Assembly (NCBI GenBank): GCA_037951105.1
Contig: JBAMJV010003788.1
Span: 62,001 to 126,000, forward strand
From: Echinarachnius parma
Taxonomy: Eukaryota > Echinodermata > Echinoidea > Clypeasteroida > Echinarachniidae
Reading direction: 5' to 3'
DNA length: 64,000 nt
This document shows, in pieces, positions 13,201 through 28,200 of this stretch (its first letter is position 1; each line of letters begins with the position of its first letter). The translations under genes and the position numbers were made by a program. The notes under the pieces are model-generated. The model made no database searches. It had not been told where the DNA came from and was given only the letters and a program-made list of their open reading frames with translations.

Positions 13201-16200
13201 ATAGCATTTATTCGTGTCATATTCAGACAGGCTCATGTAAAATTCCGCCAAACTCGTGTCATATTCGGGCCAAATTATGTAATCCGTACACAATTATGTC
13301 AAGTTATTGCACAAATCTTGCTATCCATGGATAATACCGTATCTTTGTTTGGGAGCTCAATCGATGGTTCTTTTTGTTTTTGTTTGTCAGGTGGTATACC
13401 AGAAGGATGGGATTTAGCCAGAATACCTAAACATCGACGTAAATTCAATTTAAATATCTACCTATACTATTCCAGCATTGCTGAATGATACCATGCAATG
13501 ATAACTCACCTCTTTAAGCGACTTAAATTAATTTTGACAAGTACGGTTCGTTACCTCTTAGTACATAACTAATAGAATTATTATGACTGTTAGCAGGACA
13601 AATATATTTTGCTTATAATTCAAGAATATTTTTTTGCTTCAAATTTGTGTTGTAAAACGCATTGATATGCAGTGGTTGTAATAAAATGCGCCATATACGA
13701 ACCAGTTATTATCTTATTAGTATTATTATTATGCTCTTACTCATGCAATTGCCATTCCCGGTTCGAACGAGCCCTGGTGCACAGACACAGACATTACTGT
13801 CACAAATCTCTCTCGGGGGACAATCAGGTGTACGGCTGCATTCAGGAACGGCTATTTGATAAACATACCAAACGAGATGAAAATGATGAAGATGTTAACA
13901 GCATGGTTCAATTTGTAATGATGTGACAAGCGGCTTCCCCAGTTTACTTTCACTCAACCTAGTAAGTTTTGTGTTGGCATTAAGGAACACTCTTTTTCTG
14001 CATTGCAATATGATAATAATAGTAATAATGAGGATAATAATATTGATAATACTACTACTAATAATAACAACAACAATAATAAACAAAATAGTAACAATGA
14101 AGATTTAATGAACATTTAGCTTGTTATGATTATTAGTAGTAATCATAACATTACTCATTGGACAACAGAGGCTCGAGGCGCATGCTCATGCATGTGTGTA
14201 TTCGTAAGTGGTGTCGGTTGTACAAATCAGTCTGTACAATATTTTACAAAGACGTTGATAGAGTTCGGCGAATTCAAATGATGGATAAATGGTTACCCAT
14301 ATCTTGAAGCAAATTATAAAAAGAGAACATTATATAAATAGCAACAAGGTGCTTACCAAATCTACATCGATCTCCGCGGTAGGTGGCAGGGCATTCACAG
14401 ATGAAGACGTTTAGCTCCTCGTAACAGGTGCCTCCATTCAGACAAGGACTCGAGGAGCATGCTGGAGTAGCTGATGTTAATTTGATTGAGGAATATGAAA
14501 ACAACAAATGTATTTGAATGACAATCTTAAATGCTGAAAAATTGGGTATTTGAAGCTCCAAACGCATGTAATAACTGGTAAGAGCTATATTGTTTGTCAT
14601 TCCATTTTCCCGTTTGAACACCGTCAATTATTTCAATACAATTTGGTTAGATAATTTCATAATACGTATACACACTTTTGGTTGGAAGACATAAACATAA
14701 TGATTACACAGTCCACACTGTACCTGTAGATGTTGAAACTGTCGTTGGTGATGCCACTGTTGATGTCGATGCCATTGTTGTAGCCAACACTGCCGATGTT
14801 GTTAACGATGTTGGTGTTGATGATGTCGTCGACGATGTCGTTGGTGTTGAGAAGTTTGTTGTCGATGTTGTTGTTGGTACTGACACTGTCGCTGCCGATG
14901 TTGTCGGTGCTGACACCAGTGATGTAGACGCAGTCTTTGCCGTTGGTGTTGACACTGTTATCGTTGCCGGTGCCGTCGTTGGCGTTGACACTGATGATGC
15001 TGTCGACAATGTCGTTGGTGTTGACAATGATGTTATTGATGTTATCGTTGGTGCCGACACTGTCGCTGCCGATGTTGTCGGTGCTGAGACTGGTGTTGTA
15101 GACGCAGTCGTTGTCGTTGGTGTCGACGCCGTTGTTGTTGATGTTGTTGGTATCGTAGCTGATGTTGTGGACATTATCGTTGGTATTGCCAAAATCGTTG
15201 TTGTTGTCAAAAGAGTTGTGCTAGCCTTTGATGTTTGTTCAGTAAATGTAATTGGTGTTTGTCTTGAAGTCGGCTCAGCTGTTATGTGGATGTACACATT
15301 TATTGTATTTTAGTACCCATGTGTAAGAAGGACAATTTATATTAATAAGGACAAATCGGAAAAAAGTATTTTACTTTCAATTCTCCATTACTCAGGTAAT
15401 AAGAAGATGAATAAGTTACAATGTATCAAAATTGGCATGGCGTTTGCAGAATTTATGAAAATATATTCATGGTGCTTTTAAACAATTACAATTCCGATTA
15501 CATTCATATTTGTGACCACCCAGCTCACAACCAACGCAGAGACGGAAATGATTGTTCTTTGCAAATTGCCAAGACATACGAATAGGTTGGAAAATTTTAA
15601 AGGGGACAACGCAAAAATATCACAGGCTTATATATTTTTGGCATTTTCGTATAGTGGTTTAGGGGCTTAGTTCTTTTACCCGAATTTTCACATGTAAAGG
15701 AAAGACTAAACTATTCGCCTCTTTGATGACCGAATATTACATCTGTCTTAAGTTCAATAACACGATGTGCTCGAATATGAGAGGAGGGGGGGGGGGGGGG
15801 GGGGGAGGGGGATGGGGCTTAGTTTTTTTGCCCGAGTTTTTAAATGAAAAGGAAGACTAAATTATTCGCCTCTTTCATGGCTCTTTCTTTGGTTCAATAA
15901 CACGATTTGCCCGAATATGAGAAGGTTTTACCAGAATGTAACATGATTGTATTTTCCCGACTTTCAGGTGCGTTTTTGCTGTGTTTTTTTTTCGTTTTTA
16001 GTCTTTCTTAGGTAAGTTTTGGGGGGACATACTAGATTAATGCTGGGAATTTTTTATCCGATAGCGCTGTATACAGCTTTTATTCGATACCATTTCATTA
16101 AGTCAAGATTGAAATGAAACTTAAAACAGACGAGTCTGTCATACTTCTCCCACTCAATGAATATGTAACTCGCGCATCACCCATTTTATTTGTATTCTGC

Positions 16201-19200
16201 ATAAATGAGCTCCCTTGCTCCTCTTTATGCATTGACCTAATTGAATGGGTTAGAATACCCAAATTATAAAAACTTATATATAATTGTAATGCTTTTGAAA
16301 GCTTGATCTGTTTTGAAGTATATACTTTTTCAAATCATGTAACACATTCCAAACTCATATCTACCTATGGTTTGCGGGGTTAGAGTTGGGCGGTAAGATT
16401 TTAATAATAGCGTTCCATACAAAAAACGCGTTATCTTTATATTTCAAATTAACCAGATTTGTTATCATTTATCAGGCTTTAGAGAGTGCAGAAATGCTTA
16501 CGGGTACATCCCGTTCGTCCGTCTCCAACAAAGCCCTCCAGACAGTCACATGTGTATGACCCGTCTGTATTCGTACAACCAGCATTGTCAACGCAGGGCG
16601 AGGAGTCACATTCATTGATATCTAGTCAAATGACACAATAAAATGAACACATGTACATTATTGTATATTGTTCCAAATATAGCGATCTTATCCGTATTCA
16701 TATGTATATCCCATTTAATTTGCAAGAATTGTTTTGTATTTTAAATATCAAACCACAATGTAAGCTGTTTTTAAGCATTGATCAAAATGTAAAATTTGAT
16801 TTTTCCTCATTCATATTACTATTATCATGATTATTATAATTGTTAATGTCGCTATTTTTCTCACCTGCACAAGCTACTTCATTCACCAGCCGGAAGCCAG
16901 ATCTCCTGCAATGACATGATGTCACTCCATTGGCAGAAATACATGCAACATTCGAATCATTCGCACATATGTTAGTCACCCCTAAGACTTCACACTCAGC
17001 ACTTGGATCCACTGTAATAAAATAAAAATACCAGAAGGGGAAATAGAACATTTTTCTTCTAAAATGCGATGTTAGTTAATACAGTTACATCTTATTTTAT
17101 TGAATGTACTATTTTACTATTGTTTAAGCGCCCTCATCGCGAATAACCTTACTAGCCCTTTACCTTTGAAGCCAACATAATATCCAATACTGGAAAAAAG
17201 AGAGAAATGTGTACTATATCCAGTAAAACATCATTATTTATTGTCACAGCAAAAGGACTCGTTCTTACCATGTTTTGCCGGTTACGCGTTTACCTATATC
17301 ACAGGAAAGCGCCTGTGTAAATCACTTATATAATATCATCATCAATCTTGACGTGTGCTATTATAATTCAGAATTGCTTTACGATGTAAATCTCCTAACA
17401 ATCAAGATGCAAAAAAAAACGACATCTCACGTGAACAAGATACCATGTCACCTTCCAGCACATAGCCAGGGTTGCAGGCACATGAAAGTCCCCCGTCCTC
17501 ATTAACGCACGTCTGAGAACAATTGTTCATGCCGGTCATACATTCGTTTATGTCTGTGTAAAAAATATGCAAATAGAAACCACATTTAAAATACATTTCG
17601 GTTATTTTGTTTTACTAAAAGCCAAAAAAGAGTTTTGAGAAAGTTACCGAAAACATCTATTTTGGAACAAATACATGCTCAATTAGTCAATTTCAAAACA
17701 GGTTTTGTCAAAATTTCACGTGGTAGATGAATAAAGCACATTTTTACTCTTCTGTGTGTGGTGCGTTTCTCAGTTCGGCTTTAATGTATCCCTATAATAT
17801 GAAATGATATAATATAAATTATTGCTATTTGTATATCGTTCTTCTCCTCTTATCATGTAATAATTAATAATTGGTATGTACATTATACCGTTTCTTAAAT
17901 ATGCTTACGATTTCATTTGATATATCTTTTAAGGTTCAGCAAAATATTTGCTTCCTGAAATTTCGCTTTAGTCTCTCAACTAAATAAAGAAAGAATCCGC
18001 ACAATTTCCATTGTATACAATGTTGATAATATGCATATTTTTCTTTTTTAATCAAAGACCCAAACATTCTGTTTTAAGCTAGTTGATATTAGCTCGTTTG
18101 AATTCTCACCAATGCATATTCCTCCAGAGTCTTCATACCCGTCATTGCAGGTACACGTGTAGCTACCGTCGGTGTTTGTGCATTGACCGTTACCACATAT
18201 GTTTGAAATAAGCACACACTCGTCGATATCTGAAAGAAACACAACACAATAACAATTAACTATTAATGCCTTAACAAATAGTTAATTTGACAAAACAACA
18301 CAATACGTCAACATATTAAATAAAAAGTCATGTCTTTACATTAGTTACTACTCTGATTGCTTAATTTCAGAATGAAGTGGCATTCACTTTTAATTACATA
18401 TCTATAGACTTCACATGTTTGTTTGTATTAAACAAATACCAAACGTATGTAATGTGAAGATTAAGGCTCTCCTTTTCAAAATTGCCATAAATATCACAAA
18501 TTAGACTCCAGTACTTAAACAAAAATAAAAAATTACTTTTAGATATATACAAATTGTGTTATACCATTACAGTGATGTAGTATCTTTTTTCAAAATCCAC
18601 AAACTGCATCGAAAATCTAGTAGTCCTCACATACATACTTGTATTCATATTACCAACAATGGAACACTTTTATAATACGTACGATTTATATAGCGCCTAA
18701 TGTGTCACAATATCATCAATCATATTGACCAAAACTGTACTTTCCATTTAAACAAAATTTGACGATTAAAGATAATACAAGAAATTCTATCGCAGTGGCA
18801 TACCGGTCATTTAGTGGTGTAAGTTCACATGTGACATGTATGAACCATGGAGTTTCACGCATCACTCAGTGGACATATCAGCTCCAAGAAAATTAGTATA
18901 CATTTTATCAAGCCTTCGTCACTTCTTACACATGTTAACAAAGTTACTAGATCCCTTTTAACATAGCAACCCAAACTCAATCCATTACTAAATACTAATT
19001 TGTAATCGTTAATAATAGAAGCATCATAATCATACATCATATTATTGTTTAGAATGTACTACTAGATCGATGTACCAATGGTATAAAATGTTGATACTTA
19101 CCCTCAAGAACCACATTACTGTCGGGTTCCAATCGATCACCATTTATCAAACCATTAACGAACTCCTCCTCCAGACCGGCAGCATCTATGGAGTTGTTCA

Positions 19201-22200
19201 GAGGTACATCAACTCTGAAGGTCACTTTCACTTGTCCCTCCTGCTTGGTGTAATTGTAGACCGCAACTGAAATCACATCACTGAGTTGATTTGTTCCATT
19301 CAAAAGGAGAAGAACCTTGTTTTAGGAAAATAACATAAACAAAATACATATCATATTACACTACTATAAACAGTACCGCAATGTGGAATATGGAACGTAC
19401 CAAAGATTATCTTCAACAAAATATTGCTCCATTCGGAAGTTCTCATTTCGGGGGGAGGGGGGGGGGGGGGGGGGGGGTGGGGGGGGGATTAAGTCGATCA
19501 ATTACTTATAATTATGATTAAAATGGACCTGAGCTATAAGGGTAATATTGTGAGCTACTGTTATACATACATAGCCTACGCGAAATACAAAACGGAAAAA
19601 GTAGGTTAGCGTATGTCATACATAACTGAAACATTATTTGGACTCCCAAACCAAAGCAAATCAACATACATTCGTATGTATCGAGGTCAAATAAATGGTT
19701 CACATTATCCTGATGAGTGATATTTATGGTTATAGAAAACCTCAAGCAATGCAATGTATAGTACAATACACGAGATAAACTTGTGTTATTATTGGAAAAC
19801 AAATAGCAGTATATTGAATTGATTATTAATTAGTTACAATCAAATACACATACTAAGTAAAAGTCCATATATCAGTAGTAATGTTCTAATAAAGAATTTT
19901 ATGTCAATGCATGTTTACATTAAACATGTCCAATCTTGGACCAATAAAATGGAATTGAAATTGGAAAATAAACCCTGTACTTTGCATACTCTCTAAGAGC
20001 TTCTAATTCTTTTGGAAACTTAAATTGTTCGTCCTTGTATAGATTACTTTATATGTTGCACAGCACTTACATCAATGGCGAGATCTGTCTGAACCGTGGT
20101 TGAATCGATGGTATCCGGGTAGTACACTACACTGAAACCCTTCACAAATGTGAACGTGACTGACAATGCCAACGTTCGGGAAGCTATGATATGGGAGATA
20201 TGGTAGTATAAATAAGTGAATTTGAACAAAAAAGTTATTAGGTAAAATATGTGTAATCGTTAACTATTTTCCAAATTGCACCTATTTGCAACTTTGTCAT
20301 ATACAATATGTTAAAACATCACAATTCAACCTAAATAAAGACATTCAAGTACCTAACAAAACATTACTTTGATATTTTCAATAATAATTATAATTTGTAT
20401 ACATTCAGCCGGCCTACCTGCTACTTCCATCGTTGCTAGATAAATACTAATATCATGAAGAGTGTGAGGAGTTTGCCAATGTTTAGTTTGGACACACTAT
20501 AGTAATTAAATAATTTTGAAAGAAATTCATGTATTTTATTTTGTTATTGTAACCAAAATAGGAAATCATGAAAGGTTTGTTTTTCCAAACATTATTTCCA
20601 TTGTTTGTATTATTATATTCCACTTATATTACACATTGAATGCTACACAAGTCCTAGTATTGAAACAAATCAACACTTTTCATGAGCTACTAGATGAAAG
20701 AATTCGTTCAAACTCCATCATTCATTGCTTCAAGCATAATCATTTATTCAAAGGATATCAACTTTGTGTGCAAGTCCCTTACCAAACGTTGATGCTTACA
20801 CTTTGAATATCTTGACATAACAGATTTAGATAAACTAAAATTGTTCTTACCACGGCACACGCCGTCACCGCTATCTGCAGTCATCTCTCGGCAGTCACAC
20901 CGGAAGCCCCCATTCAGATTAACACACATCCGATTCTCTGCTTCAACACAGTTGTGAGAGCCTTCCGTACATTCATCGATGTCTAAAAATCAACAATAAA
21001 ACATAAACATGAAGTTATTGTCATTATCCATTTCAGGTGGCAATGCGCGGGTCTTTGTGAGAGTACGCTGCTTCTGCCAAGTGTTGCACCCATAATTCAT
21101 TCTCCAGAGTCCAGACACTTTCTTTATATTATCAGTTAGGTATATTGGACGATCTCTGCCACGTTTCCCTCAATTGCCCCTTGCATTATTCGTTTCTCGA
21201 CACCTTCAGTTCTACTTTTGCCCAAAGTACTTTAGTTTTCTGACCATAGTTCCCATTCTGATAATAAAGTCTGTAGCAAGCTTTTTCCGAAACAAATATG
21301 TGTCTTTTTATATAAATGTTCCATCTATCCGTTTATCGAATATAACATGTCACGTTCTAAACACTAATGGAAATACTGTGGCTAAGTTATTGTAAAGATG
21401 GGATGGTTGGCCGACTCTTTTCACCATGGTTTATCAACATAATGACAGTTTTAATAATACTAATACTGGTACTAATAAGTAGTATTATTACATCTCCATT
21501 ATCACACTAAATATGGATTAATTACCTTCACACACAGTCGATGGAGGGTTGTTCCGATATCCCGCCGAGCAATTACATATGTAGCCACCATCCACGTTGT
21601 GACAGACTGACAGAGCTTCATCGCAGGCATGCGTTCCACCTGTGCACTCGTCAAAGTCTTGAGAGATAACAAGAAATTGGGACTTTTACAAGCATAAATA
21701 AATTGTTAATAATTAAGGAATAACCAGTTACATTATTACCCATCATGTATTGTTTAAGAGAAAGAAACATCTTATATGGCTTAATGTGATAAAACAACTT
21801 AATGATAAATCAACGTCAAAATAACATAACATAAAATAACATATAACTAAGATTATCCACATAAATATAAACCTATTGAGTAATCAATAAATGCATATAA
21901 GCATTCTTTGACACATACTTATTTAAGAAGAAATTTGTACAATTTTAGAATGGGAATAGCTTATAACGCCTTCATCGAGATTTTGCTAAAGTGTATTATT
22001 CATGTATCTCCGTGACCGTCTGTCTGATTATGCTATCAAATCGTAAATATAAATCATGTCTATACCGATAATTGATCACACATTAACAAGATTTAGTATA
22101 AACATTGTCCAAATCTTCAAAACATACCTGTTACTCGCAGTGCTTATCTTACACCTTGTCGTATTTATATCAACAATAACATCTCGGGACAGGTTTCGGT

Positions 22201-25200
22201 TTTTTACATTTCCATTTTGTTCAAAAGATAGTTATGATTGAAGTGTTCAGATGTTAAACTGTCTACTGTCACATTACTTTGTGGACATATCAAATCACAC
22301 CAATGCACATTTTATTAACCACCCATCACTTTTTTGCACTTGTCAACAAAGTAACTAGATACCTTTAAACTATTATAAACAAACCATCGACGTGGATGTT
22401 GTCAACTCGCGTACAAACTATTACAATACTAAACGGAAATAATTAGATAAATTGTGTTTCAGGGAAAAGGGCGCCACAATGTAACAATTAGAATACATAC
22501 CAATGCAAACGGTCCCTGATTGAATGAAACCCTCCAGACATGTACACATGGCTGATCCGTCCGTGTTACTGCAGTTTTCATTCGACCCACAGTAACTCGC
22601 GTTTAAACATTCGTCCATGTCTGAAATGGGAATATGATTACATTATTAGAATAAAGCTTATATGACCCGTATTACTTCCTGTATTATGTTTTTATACATA
22701 ATATCAATAACCGATGGAATGAATATGTAACACGGTACAATGCACAGCAATATTATGAGTATTTCGAACCTCACTATAATTCCAAATAACAATATTGCAT
22801 GATATTTATTACTTTATTAGTTGTGAGTTAATGATGTAAATAGGGTGACATTAAATGTATTTAGTTTCACGCATCTTTTTCAGATATACAATGAATGCAA
22901 TTGTCAAATGAAAAAGGGAAAAGGTACACTAATCTAAAATTACCTCGACCATACTTTACACCCGCCGTATCCTACATTGTATTTCGCGGAACACTCTCTA
23001 TTCCAAATAACAATTTTTCATGGTGATTCTTACTTGTGTGTAATGTAAGGTGACACACTATTGCATGCGGTTATCCAATAATTAAAATTAATTCACAACT
23101 ATCACATGTAAATTCACCTTGACATGCCATCCCATCTCCCTCGTATCCCACATTGCATTCACATGTGTACTCTGGGGCAGTGTTCACACATCTCGCGTTG
23201 TCATGGCAACTGTACAGACGTTCTGCACATTCATCGATGTCCGTACAGTTTGTGTATGCGTCTCCGCGGTAACCAGTGTTACAGGTGCAGATATAGGAAC
23301 CCTCGGTTTCAGTGCAGTGAGCATTGGTCCCGCATGGACTCGGTGACGTTGAGCATTCGTTTTCATCTAAAATGATATACAGTGATACCAACAATGGATT
23401 TAAAACAACGGAGACATGCCACTGTGTGAATACAGTGCGAACATTGTGGGCTATTCATAGCAATATGATAATGCAAACATGAAAACAAGAGGTAAAACGT
23501 TTGTAAACAAGAGTAACACATTAATGCAGACATGTGACATTTCACATGGAACAGGGCAAAAAGCTTACAAATCTATTCAACAAATTAAATATGTAATCAC
23601 TGCTTCATTGCGATGTATTTATACCTATGCATTCATTCTTGCAATAATTATATTCGAAGAAGCAAACGTATCCACAGCACTATATCAATGTACACATTAT
23701 GTAATATGTATGTTTTTTTTTTCTGTTTTGCCAGAATGGGGAAAATGAGGGCTGCAAAATGTCACCAAAGCGTCAAGTCGCTATACCCACTAAAACATGC
23801 GATTACACCTCACTTACCTGTACAGTACGTTCCATTTCCGATGTACCCGATGCGACACACGCAGGTAAAACCACCAGGGGTGTTAGCGCAATCAGCTTTG
23901 CTATCACAATCGTGTGCCTGTGTTTGACATTCATTAACATCTAGCCAAACAAAAATGTAACACGGTGATATAAATAATTGTTTTGTTATTATACTACTCC
24001 ATCATTATTTAAATTGAGTTGTGATATTTAGCACAATTTGAAGGAAATATAATCTACTTTCATAGGTTCAGTTATCTATGTCATCCTTTTTGTCTACGTA
24101 TTTCGTTCGTTTTTGAATATTTGATATCTGAGAAAAGATTATTACTAAAATATGCAAACTTTTTCTGAAGAATTCAACTCGCAGAGAAATCAAACAGCTC
24201 ACAATAAACATTGGATCGCATTTAATTAAGTCATTGCGGTCTTACTAATGAAATAATTCTCCATTTGTTATATTCATGTAATTATACGAGAAAAACGTTG
24301 TATTTGGTATCATGGTATGTACATATTTGAATGTACATTTATACTATTCGCAAGATTAAACAGAAAAAGTGAGAGAGTACTTACCAACACAGAACTGCCC
24401 ATTCCCTTCGAACCCGTCCATGCAGGCACACGTATACGAACCGGTTGTGTCGATACAGTCAGCGTTTTGACCACACGGTGATAGGTCGGTGCATTCATCG
24501 ACGTCTAGACAATAAATTTACGATATTATTATCAGTTTTAATGAGAAATTAATTTAAACAAGAACAAGACATTGTTTCCATTATACAAATCATAAACAAA
24601 CTACTGTAGGTTTCAACTTTCTATAGTGTGAACATTTGTAGGCGCTTGCGGATTCCATACTAATTATTACGATTTCAAATAGCCGTTTATAGTTCGTTAC
24701 ATATAAGTACAATTATTATAAAATATATTATTTGTGGAACATTCCAATCCATTTACATTAATTTAATTTAACGTGGACCTTACGTATCCTGTCCATCTTT
24801 TGCAAGCCAACTCGCAAAGGTTATAAGATTATTGTCTTATACTAAACGCAATATCATTTTAGAGCTTGCCTGAAACAAAATGGCTTGAAAAACCTACATT
24901 TCATTGGGTTATACTGATTGTAAGAACCCGAAATGATACAAGAAAGGATCGCACTTATTCAGATTTTCACGTCTTATTTAAGGTATGGGTTTGCGCACGG
25001 TAGCTTTCACGTTTCTGTGGAGGAATTACCTTTTAACGGGAACAATGCATATTCGAATATATTTGAGCCAATCGGTCAAAAATAAAACATAACTAGTAAC
25101 GTGTATTCGAAAGTTAAGTGTATTATCTTACTCGTGCACTCTGCCCCTTGTGCAGTTCCATTGAAGCCATCTCTGCAAACGCACGTGTAGCTCCCCTCGG

Positions 25201-28200
25201 TATTGACACAGTCGCTGTTCATTCCACACGGTGTCGATTCACACTCATTCATATCTGTGGTTAAATGATTTAAAGTATTGTGAAATGAGTATTCATCATA
25301 GGCATACTTCCATTACCGTTATTACTGTAAAATGAGTTACATAATGAGTAAAACAAAAAATTACACATGCGTAATAGGTTACAGTGTTAACTGGATAGGT
25401 TGAGTCACTAATGACAATTTGGGCCAGAAAGTAGATACTTTAATTACACGCTGATAACGTTACTAATTTGCAAAGATCTGTTTTATAATCAGTATCTATG
25501 AAGAAGCATGAACCAATTTGGTTAAACAGGTTTAATCTAGATACTGTATCGGAATGAAAATCGAAAACATTAGCAAACAGTATATCAAAGAAAATAGCAA
25601 CTAACCCGAACAGTTCCGTTGGTTGGTGTCTAATTCGTAGCCGTCATCGCAGGAACAGATGAATGATCCAACTGTGTTGGTGCAGTTGGTTTCACACACG
25701 TTGTACATGACACACTCGTTCTCGTCTGTTTTACGCGGATTTGTTTGTTTAGAAAAACAAATATTCAATACGTTTTTTTTTTAAAGCTTATATTGATCCA
25801 TGTTAAGATATTAGTTAATAGTATAGTTACATATTCTTTCTGACTAATACTGAATAATGTAGACCGATACGCTAATTTTCATCTTGAGCTTCTCTTATAT
25901 CCTCTAGTAGCAAATAAGTATAGAGAACACATTGAAGAATGGGGATCAAGAGTTGGGTAATAGTTTGGGATTAGGATTTGGCTTTGCTATGAGGGTGAGG
26001 GCTAAGTTTAATGTTGGGGATATTTAATGCTCCGCCATCGTGTCGTGTCGCAGATCAAATGTATGTTGACTAGCCGACCGCTTACATAACGGTCTAAATT
26101 TGATAACAAATTATATTATTTACTTTGACCTATAACATTGTTAAGCAATACGTATCATGAATTAAACGGATCTAGTAATAAAAACAGAAGAAGAGTTGAT
26201 AGAATGTGTATTACTGTAATTTGATGTGAGGAAATTCCATGAAAATCCATAGACCCATGTCGTGCATGTTACAACTGCATTATTGGGTTTTTTTAAAAAG
26301 TAATTGTACCTTTGATTTTAAATCAGAGCTATTTAATATAAAACAAAAAACTATTGGAGGTAATTTTAAGTGTAATGTACTAACCTTGACACGAATTATT
26401 GTCAGATTGGAGGACAAATCCAGTTCGATTACAGGCGCATTTTCCTGGTCCATTAGTAGAATCATCGACGTAGCAAATTGCGTTGTCACGACAAGTATCG
26501 TCCGCAGACAGCTCGGAGCAGTTATAACTGGGCTTAACTGTTAGGCAAATGGAAATATTGTAATGTACATGTTTGTATTTCGACACACGCTCGCAAAAAT
26601 ATGAGAGTACTTGCATATACACAGAGTAAACATGTCTAAGAAAAAATGGCTATTAATTAAAAAATGGTGCATAATACAAATTATAACTTCTACAATGGAA
26701 CAATGTTATAACGAGGCCTGATATCACAAGATCATCATATAACAAGGTAATGTTCTGGTCAAACCCCATTATACTATTCAGACTTTTCTCCTGATATAAA
26801 AATATGCAATAAGTTAAATTTATAGTGGCAAGGTGACCGTTACAATGAAAGATATCCCCTGCCATGTGAGTGAGTATCAATCAAAAACAATATATGACAT
26901 TAACAAAACTGACCATCGCACGATCGGTTGTCAGCGTTAAGGGAAAACTGCTCCATACAGGTGCATGTGAACCCGAGGTCTACGTTGATGCATCCCTGGA
27001 CACAATCATCTAGGAGGAGTTCACACTCGTCGATATCTACATGAAGAAATACAATCAATTATAGCGTTATAACATAGCGTGCACACAATGGGTTGCATTA
27101 AAGTATATGTCAATAAATTTGTTCAAATTTGCCATTATGTTTATGCGCTCTCTTTATTACTCTAAGGACAACCCCTTCCCCGAAAACACAAACTGAACAA
27201 AGAGCAGGTGGATGCTCATATGCGCAGTTCAAAGTTGTTTCTTTCTTCGGAAATGAGATCGATGTTATGTTTTGTATGCCATATAACGTTTGGAAGTTTC
27301 ATTTGATACGTTTTGATAACGTTTAGGGAAAAAAAGTTACGTATAATTATTATAAAGCTAATCTTTTCTTATTTAGAACATGCGATTTTCAAACATCTCA
27401 ATAAATCTTGTACGGCTTCCAGATTCAGCATTGTCGAAATTGTATTGATATTTAGCGAGAGAAATTATGCCCCTTCTCATATAAGTGTGATACCCATGGT
27501 AATTCAGATAAACAAGTTTCCTTTGTGCATTTAAAAATCGCCCTAGTATTATTAACTTTGTAAGTTTTGTGTTCACAGTAAAGAGAATATAATAATGACA
27601 GACAAACAAAAAAAAACGTACCGGTACATGTAAATCCATCGCCTTCGAAGTGCTCCATACATTGGCAGGTGAAGGAACCGTGGGTATTCATGCACTGGGC
27701 ATTTACATCGCAGGGAGCAGACACGTTGCACTCGTTTATGTCTGAAATATAATTGGATATGCGAACAGTAAAACAAGTACAATAATTATTACACTGCAGG
27801 AATAATGTTATGATTTTTATTATTACATTTTTGTTGTTGAAAAAGTAATCTAATGTAACATACTAGTTGATGCTATAACAACCACCAACTATCAAATATT
27901 TTACCTGATTTTATCCCAAGGGATAACTTAAAAGTGTAAATAATTTTCATTTATATGTTTGTATTACAAACCCAGATCTCTGCATAATAAATCATTCCTC
28001 ATTTAACATGCTTTTTCTATATATATTTGTGACAAAGTAATATAAAGTCAGAACTGATGTATTGCTAATGCGGTTGTAACTAAAACGAGTATATTTTAAT
28101 GATAAGCACACCCGCTAGAATAGTTTGTATATGTATGTGATATTCCGTTTCTAAACACTTACGTACACTTATACAAATATGTATTAACAATATTGGAAAC

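Noticed and set aside
14678..15313. Open frame of 211 codons on the plus strand, Val/Asp-rich
   Set aside because: It is antisense to the Ser/Thr/Pro mucin exon, which has matching splice sites and phases on the minus strand. Low-complexity codons leave both strands open.
23119..23375. Cysteine-rich open frames on the plus strand (also at 47040-47327 and 29145-29486)
   Set aside because: They are mirror images of double-EGF exons; the minus-strand reading has the EGF spacing and splice sites.
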